In this document: positions 5,708 to 10,534 of the stretch, one piece after another
Layout of the letters: each line of letters begins with the position of its first letter
How positions within the stretch are numbered: position 1 is the first letter of the stretch
Source: Neisseria shayeganii 871
GTDB lineage: Bacteria > Pseudomonadota > Gammaproteobacteria > Burkholderiales > Neisseriaceae
Assembly (NCBI RefSeq): GCF_000226875.1
Contig: NZ_JH164926.1
Location: 2,186,723 to 2,197,256, forward strand
DNA length: 10,534 nt
Reading direction: 5' to 3'
The notes under the pieces: model-generated
Database searches by the model: none
Seen by the model: the letters and a program-made list of their open reading frames with translations, nothing else
Told to the model about the DNA's origin: nothing
Program-made: the position numbers and the translations under genes

Positions 5708-6613
5708 TCACGCATTTTCCAGATCTGGATTGACATCCCCGCTCCAGCCCAGCAGCCACTCTTTCACCGCTTGCGTGGCGGGGGCGAGAGGGCGTTTGGC
5801 GGGGGTACAGACGTGATAAAGCTGCCCCGGCAGGTACGGCTCGCGCACCACTTCCAGCAGGTTCAGGCGCAGTTCCTCGCGCAGCAACGGCAAGCCCAGC
5901 AGGGCGACGCCTTGCCCGGCCAGGGCGGCTTGCAGGGCGTGGGCGCCGTCGGAATAGTGCGCGCCGGTTTGCATGGCCTGCGGCGGCAGATTGGCGGCGC
6001 GCGCCCAGGCGGCCCAGTCCAGCGCTTGTTGCGCAGGCCAGCGCCAGTTCAGATGAATCAGCGGCCATTGCGTGGCATCGGCCGGCAGGCGTTGCTTGAG
6101 CCAGGGCGCGGCCACGGGGGCGAAGCATTCTTGAAACAGCGCCTCGGCCTGTACGCCGGGCCACGGCCCTTGACCATAGCGCACGGCCAAATCGGCGGCG
6201 CCCGCGTTCAAATCCACCGGCTGGTAACTGGCGTGTACGTGCAAATCTACCGCCGGGCAGGCGGCCTGAAATGCCGCCAGCTTGGGCACCAGCCATTGCC
6301 CGGCGAAATCGGGCGTGACCGATAGCGTCACCCGCGCCCGCCCGGGGCTGCGAATGCACGCCACGGCGGCGGCGATGCCGTCCAGCCCATCGCTGACCGC
6401 CGCCCACAGCAGCCGGCCCTCCGCCGTCAAAGCCACGGCGCGCACCTGCCGCACAAACAGCGCACAGCCCAGCGCTTCCTCCAGTGCGCGGATGCGGTGG
6501 CTGACCGCCGTGGCGCTGACGGAAAGCTCCGTTGCCGCAGCCTTGAAGCTGCCCAAACGGGCCGCCGCTTCAAACACGGCCAAAGCGTCGAGCGAAGGCA
6601 ATAAACGGGACAT
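5708..6613 (-). CDS. LysR-family transcriptional regulator, GcvA-like
   Basis: This is a 301-aa LysR regulator. The N-terminus LPSLDALAVFEAAARLGSF with KAAATELSVSATAVSHRI (helix-turn-helix about residues 22-41) and LEEALGCALFVRQ is the GcvA/AmpR/TrpI type. The effector domain retains DLAVRYGQGPWPGV near the sugar-binding-protein-like hinge, also GcvA-like. ATG 6613 is preferred over the in-frame TTG at 6628; neither has a recognisable Shine-Dalgarno. It is divergent from the azoreductase gene, and a T-N11-A dyad lies between a predicted lysR -10 and the predicted azoreductase -35. That arrangement fits a regulator that represses itself and activates the neighbour. The inducer is unknown; aromatic or quinone compounds are a guess from the context. 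Confidence 0.9.
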   Translation of the reverse strand: MSRLLPSLDALAVFEAAARLGSFKAAATELSVSATAVSHRIRALEEALGCALFVRQVRAVALTAEGRLLWAAVSDGLDGIAAAVACIRSPGRARVTLSVTPDFAGQWLVPKLAAFQAACPAVDLHVHASYQPVDLNAGAADLAVRYGQGPWPGVQAEALFQECFAPVAAPWLKQRLPADATQWPLIHLNWRWPAQQALDWAAWARAANLPPQAMQTGAHYSDGAHALQAALAGQGVALLGLPLLREELRLNLLEVVREPYLPGQLYHVCTPAKRPLAPATQAVKEWLLGWSGDVNPDLENA

Positions 6614-6633
6614 AGATAGATGAGACAAAGTTA

Positions 6634-6646
6634 TTCATAGGCTGAA
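6634..6646. promoter_or_regulatory. T-N11-A LysR-binding dyad
   Basis: TTCA-TAGGC-TGAA is a perfect 4-bp interrupted palindrome fitting the LysR T-N11-A rule, located in the divergent lysR/azoreductase gap. It starts next to the predicted lysR -10 (6647-6652) and ends 10 bases before the predicted azoreductase -35 (6657), where an autoregulating LysR activator is expected to bind. Confidence 0.5.
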
Positions 6647-6676
6647 AATATACCGTTTGTCAGCAATACAGCTCAA
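6647..6676 (-). promoter_or_regulatory. predicted promoter of the GcvA-like lysR gene
   Basis: On the minus strand, TTGAGC (6676-6671) is separated by 18 bp from TATATT (6652-6647), giving a predicted start near 6640 inside the LysR dyad and a leader of about 27 nt. The -10 matches five of six consensus bases. Confidence 0.4.
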
Positions 6677-6685
6677 GCTCAAAAT
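6657..6685 (+). promoter_or_regulatory. predicted promoter of the azoreductase gene
   Basis: TTGTCA (6657-6662) is followed after 17 bp by CAAAAT (6680-6685). The -35 is good and the -10 weak, as expected for an activator-dependent promoter. The predicted start is near 6692. The element overlaps the divergent lysR promoter, so the two could exclude each other. Confidence 0.4.
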
Positions 6686-6728
6686 GGGTTTTCACATTCA
6701 TTTGATTCATTCATCAAAAGGAAACCCC

Positions 6729-7403
6729 ATGACCACTTTGCTTCATTTGGACGCCAGCGCCCGCCCCGGCCTTTCCGGCCAGGATGCCTACGGCTCGCAC
6801 ACCCGCCGCCTGTCGGCCCGCTTCGTTGCGCAATGGCGGCAACACCAGCCCGACGCGCGCGTGATTTACCGCGACGTCGGCCAGCATCCGCCCACGCCTG
6901 TGAGCGGCCAATGGATACACGCCGCCTTCACCCCCGAAGCGCAGCGCGAGGACTGGATGCACGAGGCGCTGCGCGAAAGCGATGCCTTGATTGACGAGCT
7001 GCTGGCGGCTGATGTCATCGTGGCCGGCGTGCCCATGTACAACTTTGGCCCGCCCGCCCAATGCAAGGCCTGGGTGGACAACATCGTGCGCGTGGGGCGC
7101 ACCTTCGGCTTTGACCGCAGCCGCGCAGGCGATCCGTACTGGCCGCTCCTGGCCGGGTTGGGCAAGCGCGCCGTGGTGCTCACCTCGCGCGGCGATTACG
7201 GCTACGACGGCGGCAAGATGCAGGGCAAAAACCACGTCGAAGCCAGCCTGTTCACCGCGCTGTCCTATCTGGGCATTACTGAACATCACAGTATCGTCGT
7301 GGAATACGACGAATACGCCGACGAGCGCCTGGCTCAATCGCTGCGCGATGCCGAAGTCGCGGTGGATGCGCTGGCGGCGCGGCTGACGGCTGCGATGGCG
7401 TGA
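6729..7403 (+). CDS. azoR: FMN-dependent NADH-azoreductase (AzoR-like)
   Basis: This 224-aa flavodoxin-fold enzyme matches AzoR/AcpD: LLHLDASARPG at the N-terminus (FMN phosphate loop), VIVAGVPMYNFGPPAQ around residues 97-111 (FMN isoalloxazine contact PMYNF), KAWVDNIVRVGRTF, and LTSRGDYG. The family reduces azo bonds but also quinones very efficiently, and a quinone reductase role is physiologically more likely here. ATG 6729 is chosen from AAGGA 7 nt upstream and from homology; the in-frame extension to 6657 runs through the promoter. It is monocistronic and divergent from the GcvA-like LysR regulator. The symbol reflects family membership rather than proven orthology. Confidence 0.9.
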   Translation: MTTLLHLDASARPGLSGQDAYGSHTRRLSARFVAQWRQHQPDARVIYRDVGQHPPTPVSGQWIHAAFTPEAQREDWMHEALRESDALIDELLAADVIVAGVPMYNFGPPAQCKAWVDNIVRVGRTFGFDRSRAGDPYWPLLAGLGKRAVVLTSRGDYGYDGGKMQGKNHVEASLFTALSYLGITEHHSIVVEYDEYADERLAQSLRDAEVAVDALAARLTAAMA

Positions 7404-7449
7404 ATGTGCGCCGGCCTGCGGACATGAGCGCCGCCCCCGCTGCCGCGCA

Positions 7450-7587
7450 CAACCCCAAGCTCGCTTCAAGCTGGGCGACCTAACGGGAGACAGTACTGTG
7501 CTGCACGCCCAGATGTTCTGCAGCGGCGGTCAGTGTCTGCCTTTCCACCAAGGCGATGAAGTGACGGATGCCGTTGCAGTCCAGGTC
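7450..7587 (-). pseudogene. lysR pseudogene: truncated N-terminal DNA-binding domain
   Basis: Translating the minus strand from 7587 gives a LysR head including HFIALVERQTLTAAAEHLG, VQHSTVSR, a TAG stop (7482-7480), then VAQLEASLGL. By hand, 36 of 45 residues equal the head of the lysR gene at 10067, but only about two thirds of bases do, and most differences are in third positions. So the copy diverged as a functional gene and was lost recently. Homology ends abruptly near 7450; the rest of the winged helix and the whole effector domain are missing, and no continuation is seen in other frames before the azoreductase gene. The region upstream of it (about 7606) meets the leader of the nitroreductase operon. 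It is inverted relative to its intact paralog. Confidence 0.85.
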
Positions 7588-7650
7588 GGCGGTTAGGTCG
7601 GCCTTATTGTGCGTAAATCATCCAAGACTGCCAATTTTTGCTATTTTATT

Positions 7651-7672
7651 TGATTTTTCACCAAATCATAAT
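7651..7672 (+). promoter_or_regulatory. inverted repeat and possible -10 upstream of the nitroreductase operon
   Basis: TGATTT-TTCACC-AAATCA (7651-7668) is a perfect 6-bp inverted repeat with a 6-nt centre in an AT-rich leader. It overlaps CATAAT (7667-7672), the best -10 candidate for the operon starting at 7703; the -35 is poor. Overlap of a palindrome with the -10 is what a repressor operator would look like. The regulator is unknown. Confidence 0.4.
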
Positions 7673-7702
7673 GGCCGCTTCTTTCAACAAGAGGCGTTTC
7701 CC

Positions 7703-8113
7703 ATGAATTATCAAGATGAAGCCCAGGCGTTTTTGGGCGATGTGTTTTCCGGCAATCTGGATGCAGCGCTGACCCGTTGCGCAGACGATGTGGTTTTTAT
7801 CAGCACGCGCCCTGACGCTTCGGATACGGTGGCAGCTTACGGCACGTTTGTCGGCAAAGCCGGTGCGGCACGTTTTTTCGGGATTTTCGGCGAGACCTTG
7901 CAGGCGGGGGAATTCAATACCCATGCCGTGTTCGGCAGTGGCCACCATGTGGCGATGTACGGACAATTGAAGCACACCGCCAGAATAACGGGACGCCCAT
8001 TTGCCAGCGACTGGGCGCTCATCATGCGTTTTAATGATGACGGCAAACTTGCCTTGTACCACTTTTATGAAGACACCGCCCGCCTGGAATGGGCATTGGG
8101 CGTGCAGGATTGA
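7703..8113 (+). CDS. NTF2/SnoaL-like protein (nuclear transport factor 2 family)
   Basis: This 136-aa protein of the NTF2-like superfamily starts with the helix YQDEAQAFLGDVFSGNLDAAL. It continues with ADDVVFISTRP, GTFVGKAGAARFFGIF and a C-terminal sheet WALIMRFNDDGKLALYHFYED, typical of the SnoaL-like group found next to oxidoreductases. No catalytic activity can be assigned. ATG 7703 has GAGG 8 nt upstream. It lies 9 nt before the nitroreductase start, so they share an mRNA. It is not closely similar by eye to the NTF2-like protein encoded at 2596-3009, apart from the fold pattern. Confidence 0.85.
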   Translation: MNYQDEAQAFLGDVFSGNLDAALTRCADDVVFISTRPDASDTVAAYGTFVGKAGAARFFGIFGETLQAGEFNTHAVFGSGHHVAMYGQLKHTARITGRPFASDWALIMRFNDDGKLALYHFYEDTARLEWALGVQD

Positions 8114-8122
8114 GAGGGTTTT

Positions 8123-8770
8123 ATGGACGTTGCCCTCGCAATCAACCGCCGTTATGCCGCCAAATCTTTTGACCCTAAAAAAAAGATGAGCGGGGAGACT
8201 ATGGAGGTCATTTTGTCGGCTTTGCAAAACTGCCCCTCCAGCGTCAACATCCAGCCTTGGCACTTTATCGTTGCGGATACGCAGTCGGGCAAAAGGCGCG
8301 TGGCAAAAGCCACCGAAAACTTCCCATTCAATACGCCAAGGGTGATGGATGCGTCGTTGGTGGTGGTTTTTGCCAGCCGCATTATCGCTGACGAGCGCTT
8401 TTTGGATGCTATTTTGGCAAAAGAAGCGCAAGACGGCCGCTATGCCAAGCCCGAGTTCAAGCAAAACGTGAAACTTATCCGTCAGCGCTTTCTGGGCATC
8501 CACCGTGCGGCAGGCGATGAGGCCGAGTGGCTTGCCAGGCAGGTTTATTTGAATATTGGCTTTGTGCTGATGGCCGCCGCCGCCCTGGGCGCTGACGCTG
8601 TTCCGCTGGAAGGCGTGGATTTGTCGGTTTTGGACAAGGAGTTTGGATTGGCCGACAAAGGCTACCGCGCCTTGGCTGCAGTCGCTTTTGGCTACCGGAA
8701 AAACGATGATTTCAACGCCAAACTCCCCAAATCTCGATTGGCAAGAGAAGTGGTTTTCAGTAAAGCCTAG
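8123..8770 (+). CDS. nfsB: NfsB-family oxygen-insensitive NAD(P)H nitroreductase
   Basis: This 215-aa FMN nitroreductase matches E. coli NfsB (217 aa) along its whole length. Shared features are the N-terminal RRYAAKSFD (Arg10, Lys14), PSSVNIQPWHFIV, Asn70 before MDASLVVVF, Phe123 at the position of the E. coli active-site Phe124, EWLARQVYLNIG, DAVPLEG and the C-terminal LPKSRL (Lys203, Arg205 at the FMN phosphate). E. coli Ser12 and Lys74 are replaced by Ala12 and Arg73, modest changes in the FMN pocket. The family reduces nitroaromatics and quinones by two electrons using NAD(P)H. ATG 8123 has GAGAGGG about 5 nt upstream. An A8 run at 8177-8184, near codon 19, is a potential slippage site. 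Base composition is visibly less GC-rich than in the flanking lysR genes. Confidence 0.93.
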   Translation: MDVALAINRRYAAKSFDPKKKMSGETMEVILSALQNCPSSVNIQPWHFIVADTQSGKRRVAKATENFPFNTPRVMDASLVVVFASRIIADERFLDAILAKEAQDGRYAKPEFKQNVKLIRQRFLGIHRAAGDEAEWLARQVYLNIGFVLMAAAALGADAVPLEGVDLSVLDKEFGLADKGYRALAAVAFGYRKNDDFNAKLPKSRLAREVVFSKA

Positions 8771-8773
8771 TGG

Positions 8774-8787
8774 TTGCCTTTTGGCAA
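8774..8787 (+). repeat. small perfect hairpin between nfsB and the SDR gene
   Basis: TTGCC-TTTT-GGCAA forms a 5-bp stem with a 4-nt loop in the 42-base gap after the nitroreductase stop. With no U-tract it is too weak for termination; it may only affect mRNA processing. Confidence 0.3.
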
Positions 8788-8812
8788 ATCACATCAATAA
8801 CAGGGGCGCGAC

Positions 8813-9505
8813 ATGGCAAAAACATTGATTATTTTTGGATACGGCAGCGGCATTTCCGCAGCGATGGCAAGGCACTTCGGACGCGAAGGCTTTGCCGTGG
8901 CGTTGGTGGCGCGCAATGAAAAGCGCCTTGCGACGGCGGTTGCCGATTTGCAAGCAATGGGCATCACGGCACAAGCATTTGCCGCCGATTTGGCGGAGAT
9001 GGCTGCGGCGCAAAGCGTAGTAGGGAAAGTGCGCTCGGCGATGGGCAATATCAATGTGCTGCACTGGAATGCTTACACCGATATCGAGGGCAGCCTTTTG
9101 GATACGCCGGCAGCCACATTGCAAGAAAGCCTGAACGTGCGGGTGGTGAGTTTCATTGCCGCCGTGCAGGCAGCATTGCCCGATTTGCAGGCGTCAGGCG
9201 GGGCGGTACTGGCAACGGGCGGCATCATGGCGCAGGATTTGCCCGCCATCAACGATTTTGCCCAAAACCTGGGGGCGCTGGCGGTATCGGTTGCCGCGCA
9301 GCACAAGGCAACGGCGCTGCTCTCGCGCTCGCTTGCGCCTCATGGCGTCTATGCGGGCGAGATTATCGTGAATGGTTTTGTCCACGGCTCGGCGGGGGCG
9401 GCGGGAGAAACGGCAAGCGTCTATCCGGCCGATGTCGCAGAGCGGTTTTGGCAGATGTACTGCCAACGCAGTAGTGCGGTGGAAATCATCGGAGCGATGG
9501 TATGA
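8813..9505 (+). CDS. atypical short-chain dehydrogenase/reductase (SDR) lacking the catalytic Tyr
   Basis: This 230-aa Rossmann-fold protein of the SDR superfamily has a recognisable nucleotide-binding start, LIIFGYGSGISAAMAR with ALVARNEKRL. The AADL segment (57-60) and a WNAYT segment replacing the NAG motif are also present. The usual YxxxK active site is degenerate: Lys165 in AAQHKATALL is present but residue 161, where Tyr is expected, is Ala, and the usual Ser region reads LATGG. Standard SDR alcohol/ketone chemistry is therefore doubtful; a binding role or altered chemistry is possible. ATG 8813 has AGGGG 6 nt upstream. It lies 42 nt after the nitroreductase and overlaps the next gene by 4 nt (ATGA), so the four genes form one operon. 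Confidence 0.85.
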   Translation: MAKTLIIFGYGSGISAAMARHFGREGFAVALVARNEKRLATAVADLQAMGITAQAFAADLAEMAAAQSVVGKVRSAMGNINVLHWNAYTDIEGSLLDTPAATLQESLNVRVVSFIAAVQAALPDLQASGGAVLATGGIMAQDLPAINDFAQNLGALAVSVAAQHKATALLSRSLAPHGVYAGEIIVNGFVHGSAGAAGETASVYPADVAERFWQMYCQRSSAVEIIGAMV

Positions 9506-9879
9506 CAAAGCGGCTATTTATCCTGCTTGCCGCCCTTGCTTCGGCATCTGTTATCGCGGCCCGGCCAGTCATGGCCCAAACGGCAGCCCCGCAGGGAGAA
9601 AATACGGTTGCGGCGCCCAGCACCCATCGTCAGGTTGGCCAGCAATCAGTGAGCATTGATGGTATCGCCGCCACCCTCACGCGCTATGAGAGACGCGACG
9701 GGCGCAACACAGGGCCGGGCGGCGAGCATTTCAGCACCCTCATTGCAGCCGACGGCAGGCTTAAGGGCTTTATCCATATATCGCTTGATTGGGCGGACAC
9801 CGCCCTGCCATCTGCCGAACGCAGCGAACAGATTGCGCGGCAATTTTTGCGCACCGCGGCTCCCGACCTGCTCGCGTAA
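9502..9879 (+). CDS. small exported protein, probably 3'-truncated
   Basis: This is a 125-aa protein of unknown function. Residues 1-25 form a clear Sec signal peptide: basic MTKR, hydrophobic LFILLAALASASVIAA, and a VMA|QT cleavage site, so the mature part should be periplasmic or secreted. The mature part has a low-complexity start followed by VSIDGIAATLTRYERRDGR, GGEHFSTLI, LKGFIHISLDWAD and an R-rich helix ending FLRTAAPDLLA. The start overlaps the SDR stop (ATGA), implying translational coupling. The end coincides with an abrupt change: immediately beyond it lies the stub of a minus-strand exported gene (9873-9953). I infer the natural C-terminus was lost and the present TAA comes from joined DNA. 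Confidence 0.7.
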   Translation: MTKRLFILLAALASASVIAARPVMAQTAAPQGENTVAAPSTHRQVGQQSVSIDGIAATLTRYERRDGRNTGPGGEHFSTLIAADGRLKGFIHISLDWADTALPSAERSEQIARQFLRTAAPDLLA

Positions 9880-9953
9880 ACGGCGGGGGGCTGCGCCAAG
9901 GCATGGCAAGCGCCCAGCAAACCCATGCCCAAAGCAATTCCTGGGATTTTCAT
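9873..9953 (-). pseudogene. 5' stub of a truncated exported or lipoprotein gene
   Basis: ATG 9953 has GGAG 7 nt upstream and opens with a textbook signal peptide: MKIP, a hydrophobic run, LLGAC (possible lipobox) and ALA|QPP. After about 27 residues the frame continues to 9684 only as antisense to the exported-protein gene, with a composition unlike a protein. So the start signals are real but the body of the gene is gone. It is divergent from the lysR gene at 10067, probably its former regulator. The alternative is a genuine 89-aa overlapping gene, which I consider unlikely. Confidence 0.6.
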
Positions 9954-9994
9954 GACTTCTCTCCAGCAGGTAGTGAATATCGGCGCAGTATGGA

Positions 9995-10009
9995 TTGTTT
10001 TAAAAACAA
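9995..10009. promoter_or_regulatory. AT-rich palindrome in the divergent gap
   Basis: TTGTTTT-A-AAAACAA is a perfect palindrome with a single central base, in the 113-base gap between the truncated exported gene and lysR. It could be an operator, or form part of the promoters of both directions, whose -35/-10 boxes are not convincing. Confidence 0.4.
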
Positions 10010-10029
10010 ACAAAATACGGTAAATTGGC

Positions 10030-10043
10030 AATCATCGATGATT
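10030..10043. promoter_or_regulatory. 14-bp perfect palindrome upstream of lysR
   Basis: AATCATCGATGATT is self-complementary over 14 bases. Allowing a one-base offset, the dyad extends further (GCA on the left, TTTGC on the right). It ends 23 bases before the TTG start at 10067, a plausible autoregulatory LysR site. Confidence 0.45.
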
Positions 10044-10066
10044 TGCGCACAACCGGAGCGCCCCTC

Positions 10067-10534
10067 TTGGATTGGAACGATATTCAGCACTTCGTCGCCC
10101 TGGTGGAGCAGCAAACGCTCACCGCAGCGGCGGAAGCGCTCAACGTGCAGCACAGCACCGTGTCGCGGCGCGTGGCGCAACTGGAAGCCACGCTCGGCCT
10201 GCGCCTGTTCGACCGCATCGGCAAACGCTATCTGCTCACCGAAGACGGCGAGCGCCTCTACGCCCACGCGCGCGAACTGGCCAAAGATGTCGCTTTATTG
10301 CAGCACTTGGCCCACGCGCAACGCCAGGCAGTGAGGGAAGTGACGGTGACCGCGCCGCCGGTGGTGCTGCACGCCCTGCTCCTGCCGCCCTTTTATGCGC
10401 AGACGCCCGCAGTGCGCTTGCGCTTGCAAAGCAGCATCGAAGTCAGCGATCTGCACCTGCGCCAGGCCGATATCGCCCTGCGCCTCGTGCGCCCCGAAGC
10501 GGCCGATCTGGCCGTGCGCCGCCTGCGCAGCCTG
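10067..10534 (+). CDS. LysR-family regulator with TTG start, cut by the window end
   Basis: Only the first 156 codons are present. The head (DWNDIQHFVALVEQQTLTAA, AEALNVQHSTVSRRVAQLE, TLGLRLFDRIGKRYLLTEDG) is the LysR winged helix-turn-helix, and the effector domain begins around residue 88 with VTVTAPPVVLHALLLPPF. No ATG occurs in frame between the upstream TAA (near 10001) and the conserved head. TTG 10067 is the best start: GGAG at 10054-10057 leaves a 9-nt spacing, and LysR proteins of this type begin with (M)DWND. Other in-frame TTG codons lie at 10025 and 10043. It is divergent from the truncated exported gene and paralogous to the broken copy at 7450-7587 (about 80% identity by hand over 45 residues). 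Confidence 0.88.
   Translation, partial: MDWNDIQHFVALVEQQTLTAAAEALNVQHSTVSRRVAQLEATLGLRLFDRIGKRYLLTEDGERLYAHARELAKDVALLQHLAHAQRQAVREVTVTAPPVVLHALLLPPFYAQTPAVRLRLQSSIEVSDLHLRQADIALRLVRPEAADLAVRRLRSL

Noticed and set aside
5441..6325. Plus-strand 294-codon open frame over the GcvA-like lysR and the gap before it
   Set aside because: Most of it is antisense to a clear LysR effector domain, and the part in the gap has no recognisable domain.
6714..7469. Minus-strand 251-codon open frame opposite azoR
   Set aside because: It is antisense to a complete azoreductase with a good ribosome site; the translation is Ala/Gly/His-rich without motifs.
7671..7706. An 11-codon upstream ORF overlapping the NTF2-like start (ATGA)
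   Set aside because: It has no ribosome site and starts inside the likely -10 element, so it would not be transcribed in full.
7658..8503. Minus-strand 281-codon open frame across the NTF2-like gene and nfsB
   Set aside because: Two well-conserved plus-strand genes account for the DNA; the antisense protein has no recognisable domain.
7450..10200. A transposon or insertion sequence carrying the nitroreductase operon
   Set aside because: No transposase, terminal inverted repeats or target-site duplication are visible; the only inverted repeats are the diverged lysR heads.

Overview
The window looks like chromosomal DNA of a Neisseriaceae bacterium, most likely Eikenella or a close relative. 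The best evidence is a perfect copy of the 12-base Eikenella-type DNA uptake sequence AGGCTACCTGAA (minus strand, 33-44). A second copy of its 10-base core lies inside a lysR gene (4979-4990). A canonical Neisseria-type 10-mer GCCGTCTGAA is at 2495-2504. The DNA is GC-rich and densely coding, with no tRNA, rRNA, CRISPR array or recognisable insertion sequence. The species call is an inference.

Layout. (1) 83-3009, minus strand: a tightly packed operon read from 3009 downward. It encodes an NTF2/SnoaL-like protein, a 61-codon ORF, a flavodoxin-fold quinone reductase, an Old Yellow Enzyme (OYE)-family reductase and a GNAT acetyltransferase. Divergent from it is an HxlR-family regulator (3108-3476) with a near-consensus promoter. 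(2) 3668-5387: a DJ-1/PfpI-family gene divergent from a CrgA-like LysR regulator. (3) 5388-5707: 320 bases with no supportable gene. (4) 5708-7403: a GcvA-like LysR regulator divergent from an FMN-dependent NADH-azoreductase, with a T-N11-A dyad between them. (5) 7450-7587: a broken head of another lysR gene, on the minus strand. (6) 7703-9879, plus strand: an operon of an NTF2-like protein, an NfsB-type nitroreductase, an atypical short-chain dehydrogenase and a small exported protein. (7) 9873-9953: the signal-peptide stub of a truncated minus-strand gene. (8) 10067 to the end: a third, TTG-initiated LysR gene, cut by the window edge.

Common theme (inference): four different flavin-dependent reductase families (quinone reductase, OYE, AzoR, NfsB), a DJ-1 protein, an SDR, a GNAT and two NTF2-fold proteins are gathered in 10 kb, each group beside its own HxlR or LysR regulator. 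This resembles a reactive-electrophile, quinone and nitro-compound response island rather than one pathway.

The right half shows rearrangement. The broken lysR head and the intact third lysR gene are paralogs in inverted orientation, and they bracket the nitroreductase operon. At the far end of that operon, two genes on opposite strands meet tail to tail and both appear truncated, which points to a breakpoint near 9873-9890.
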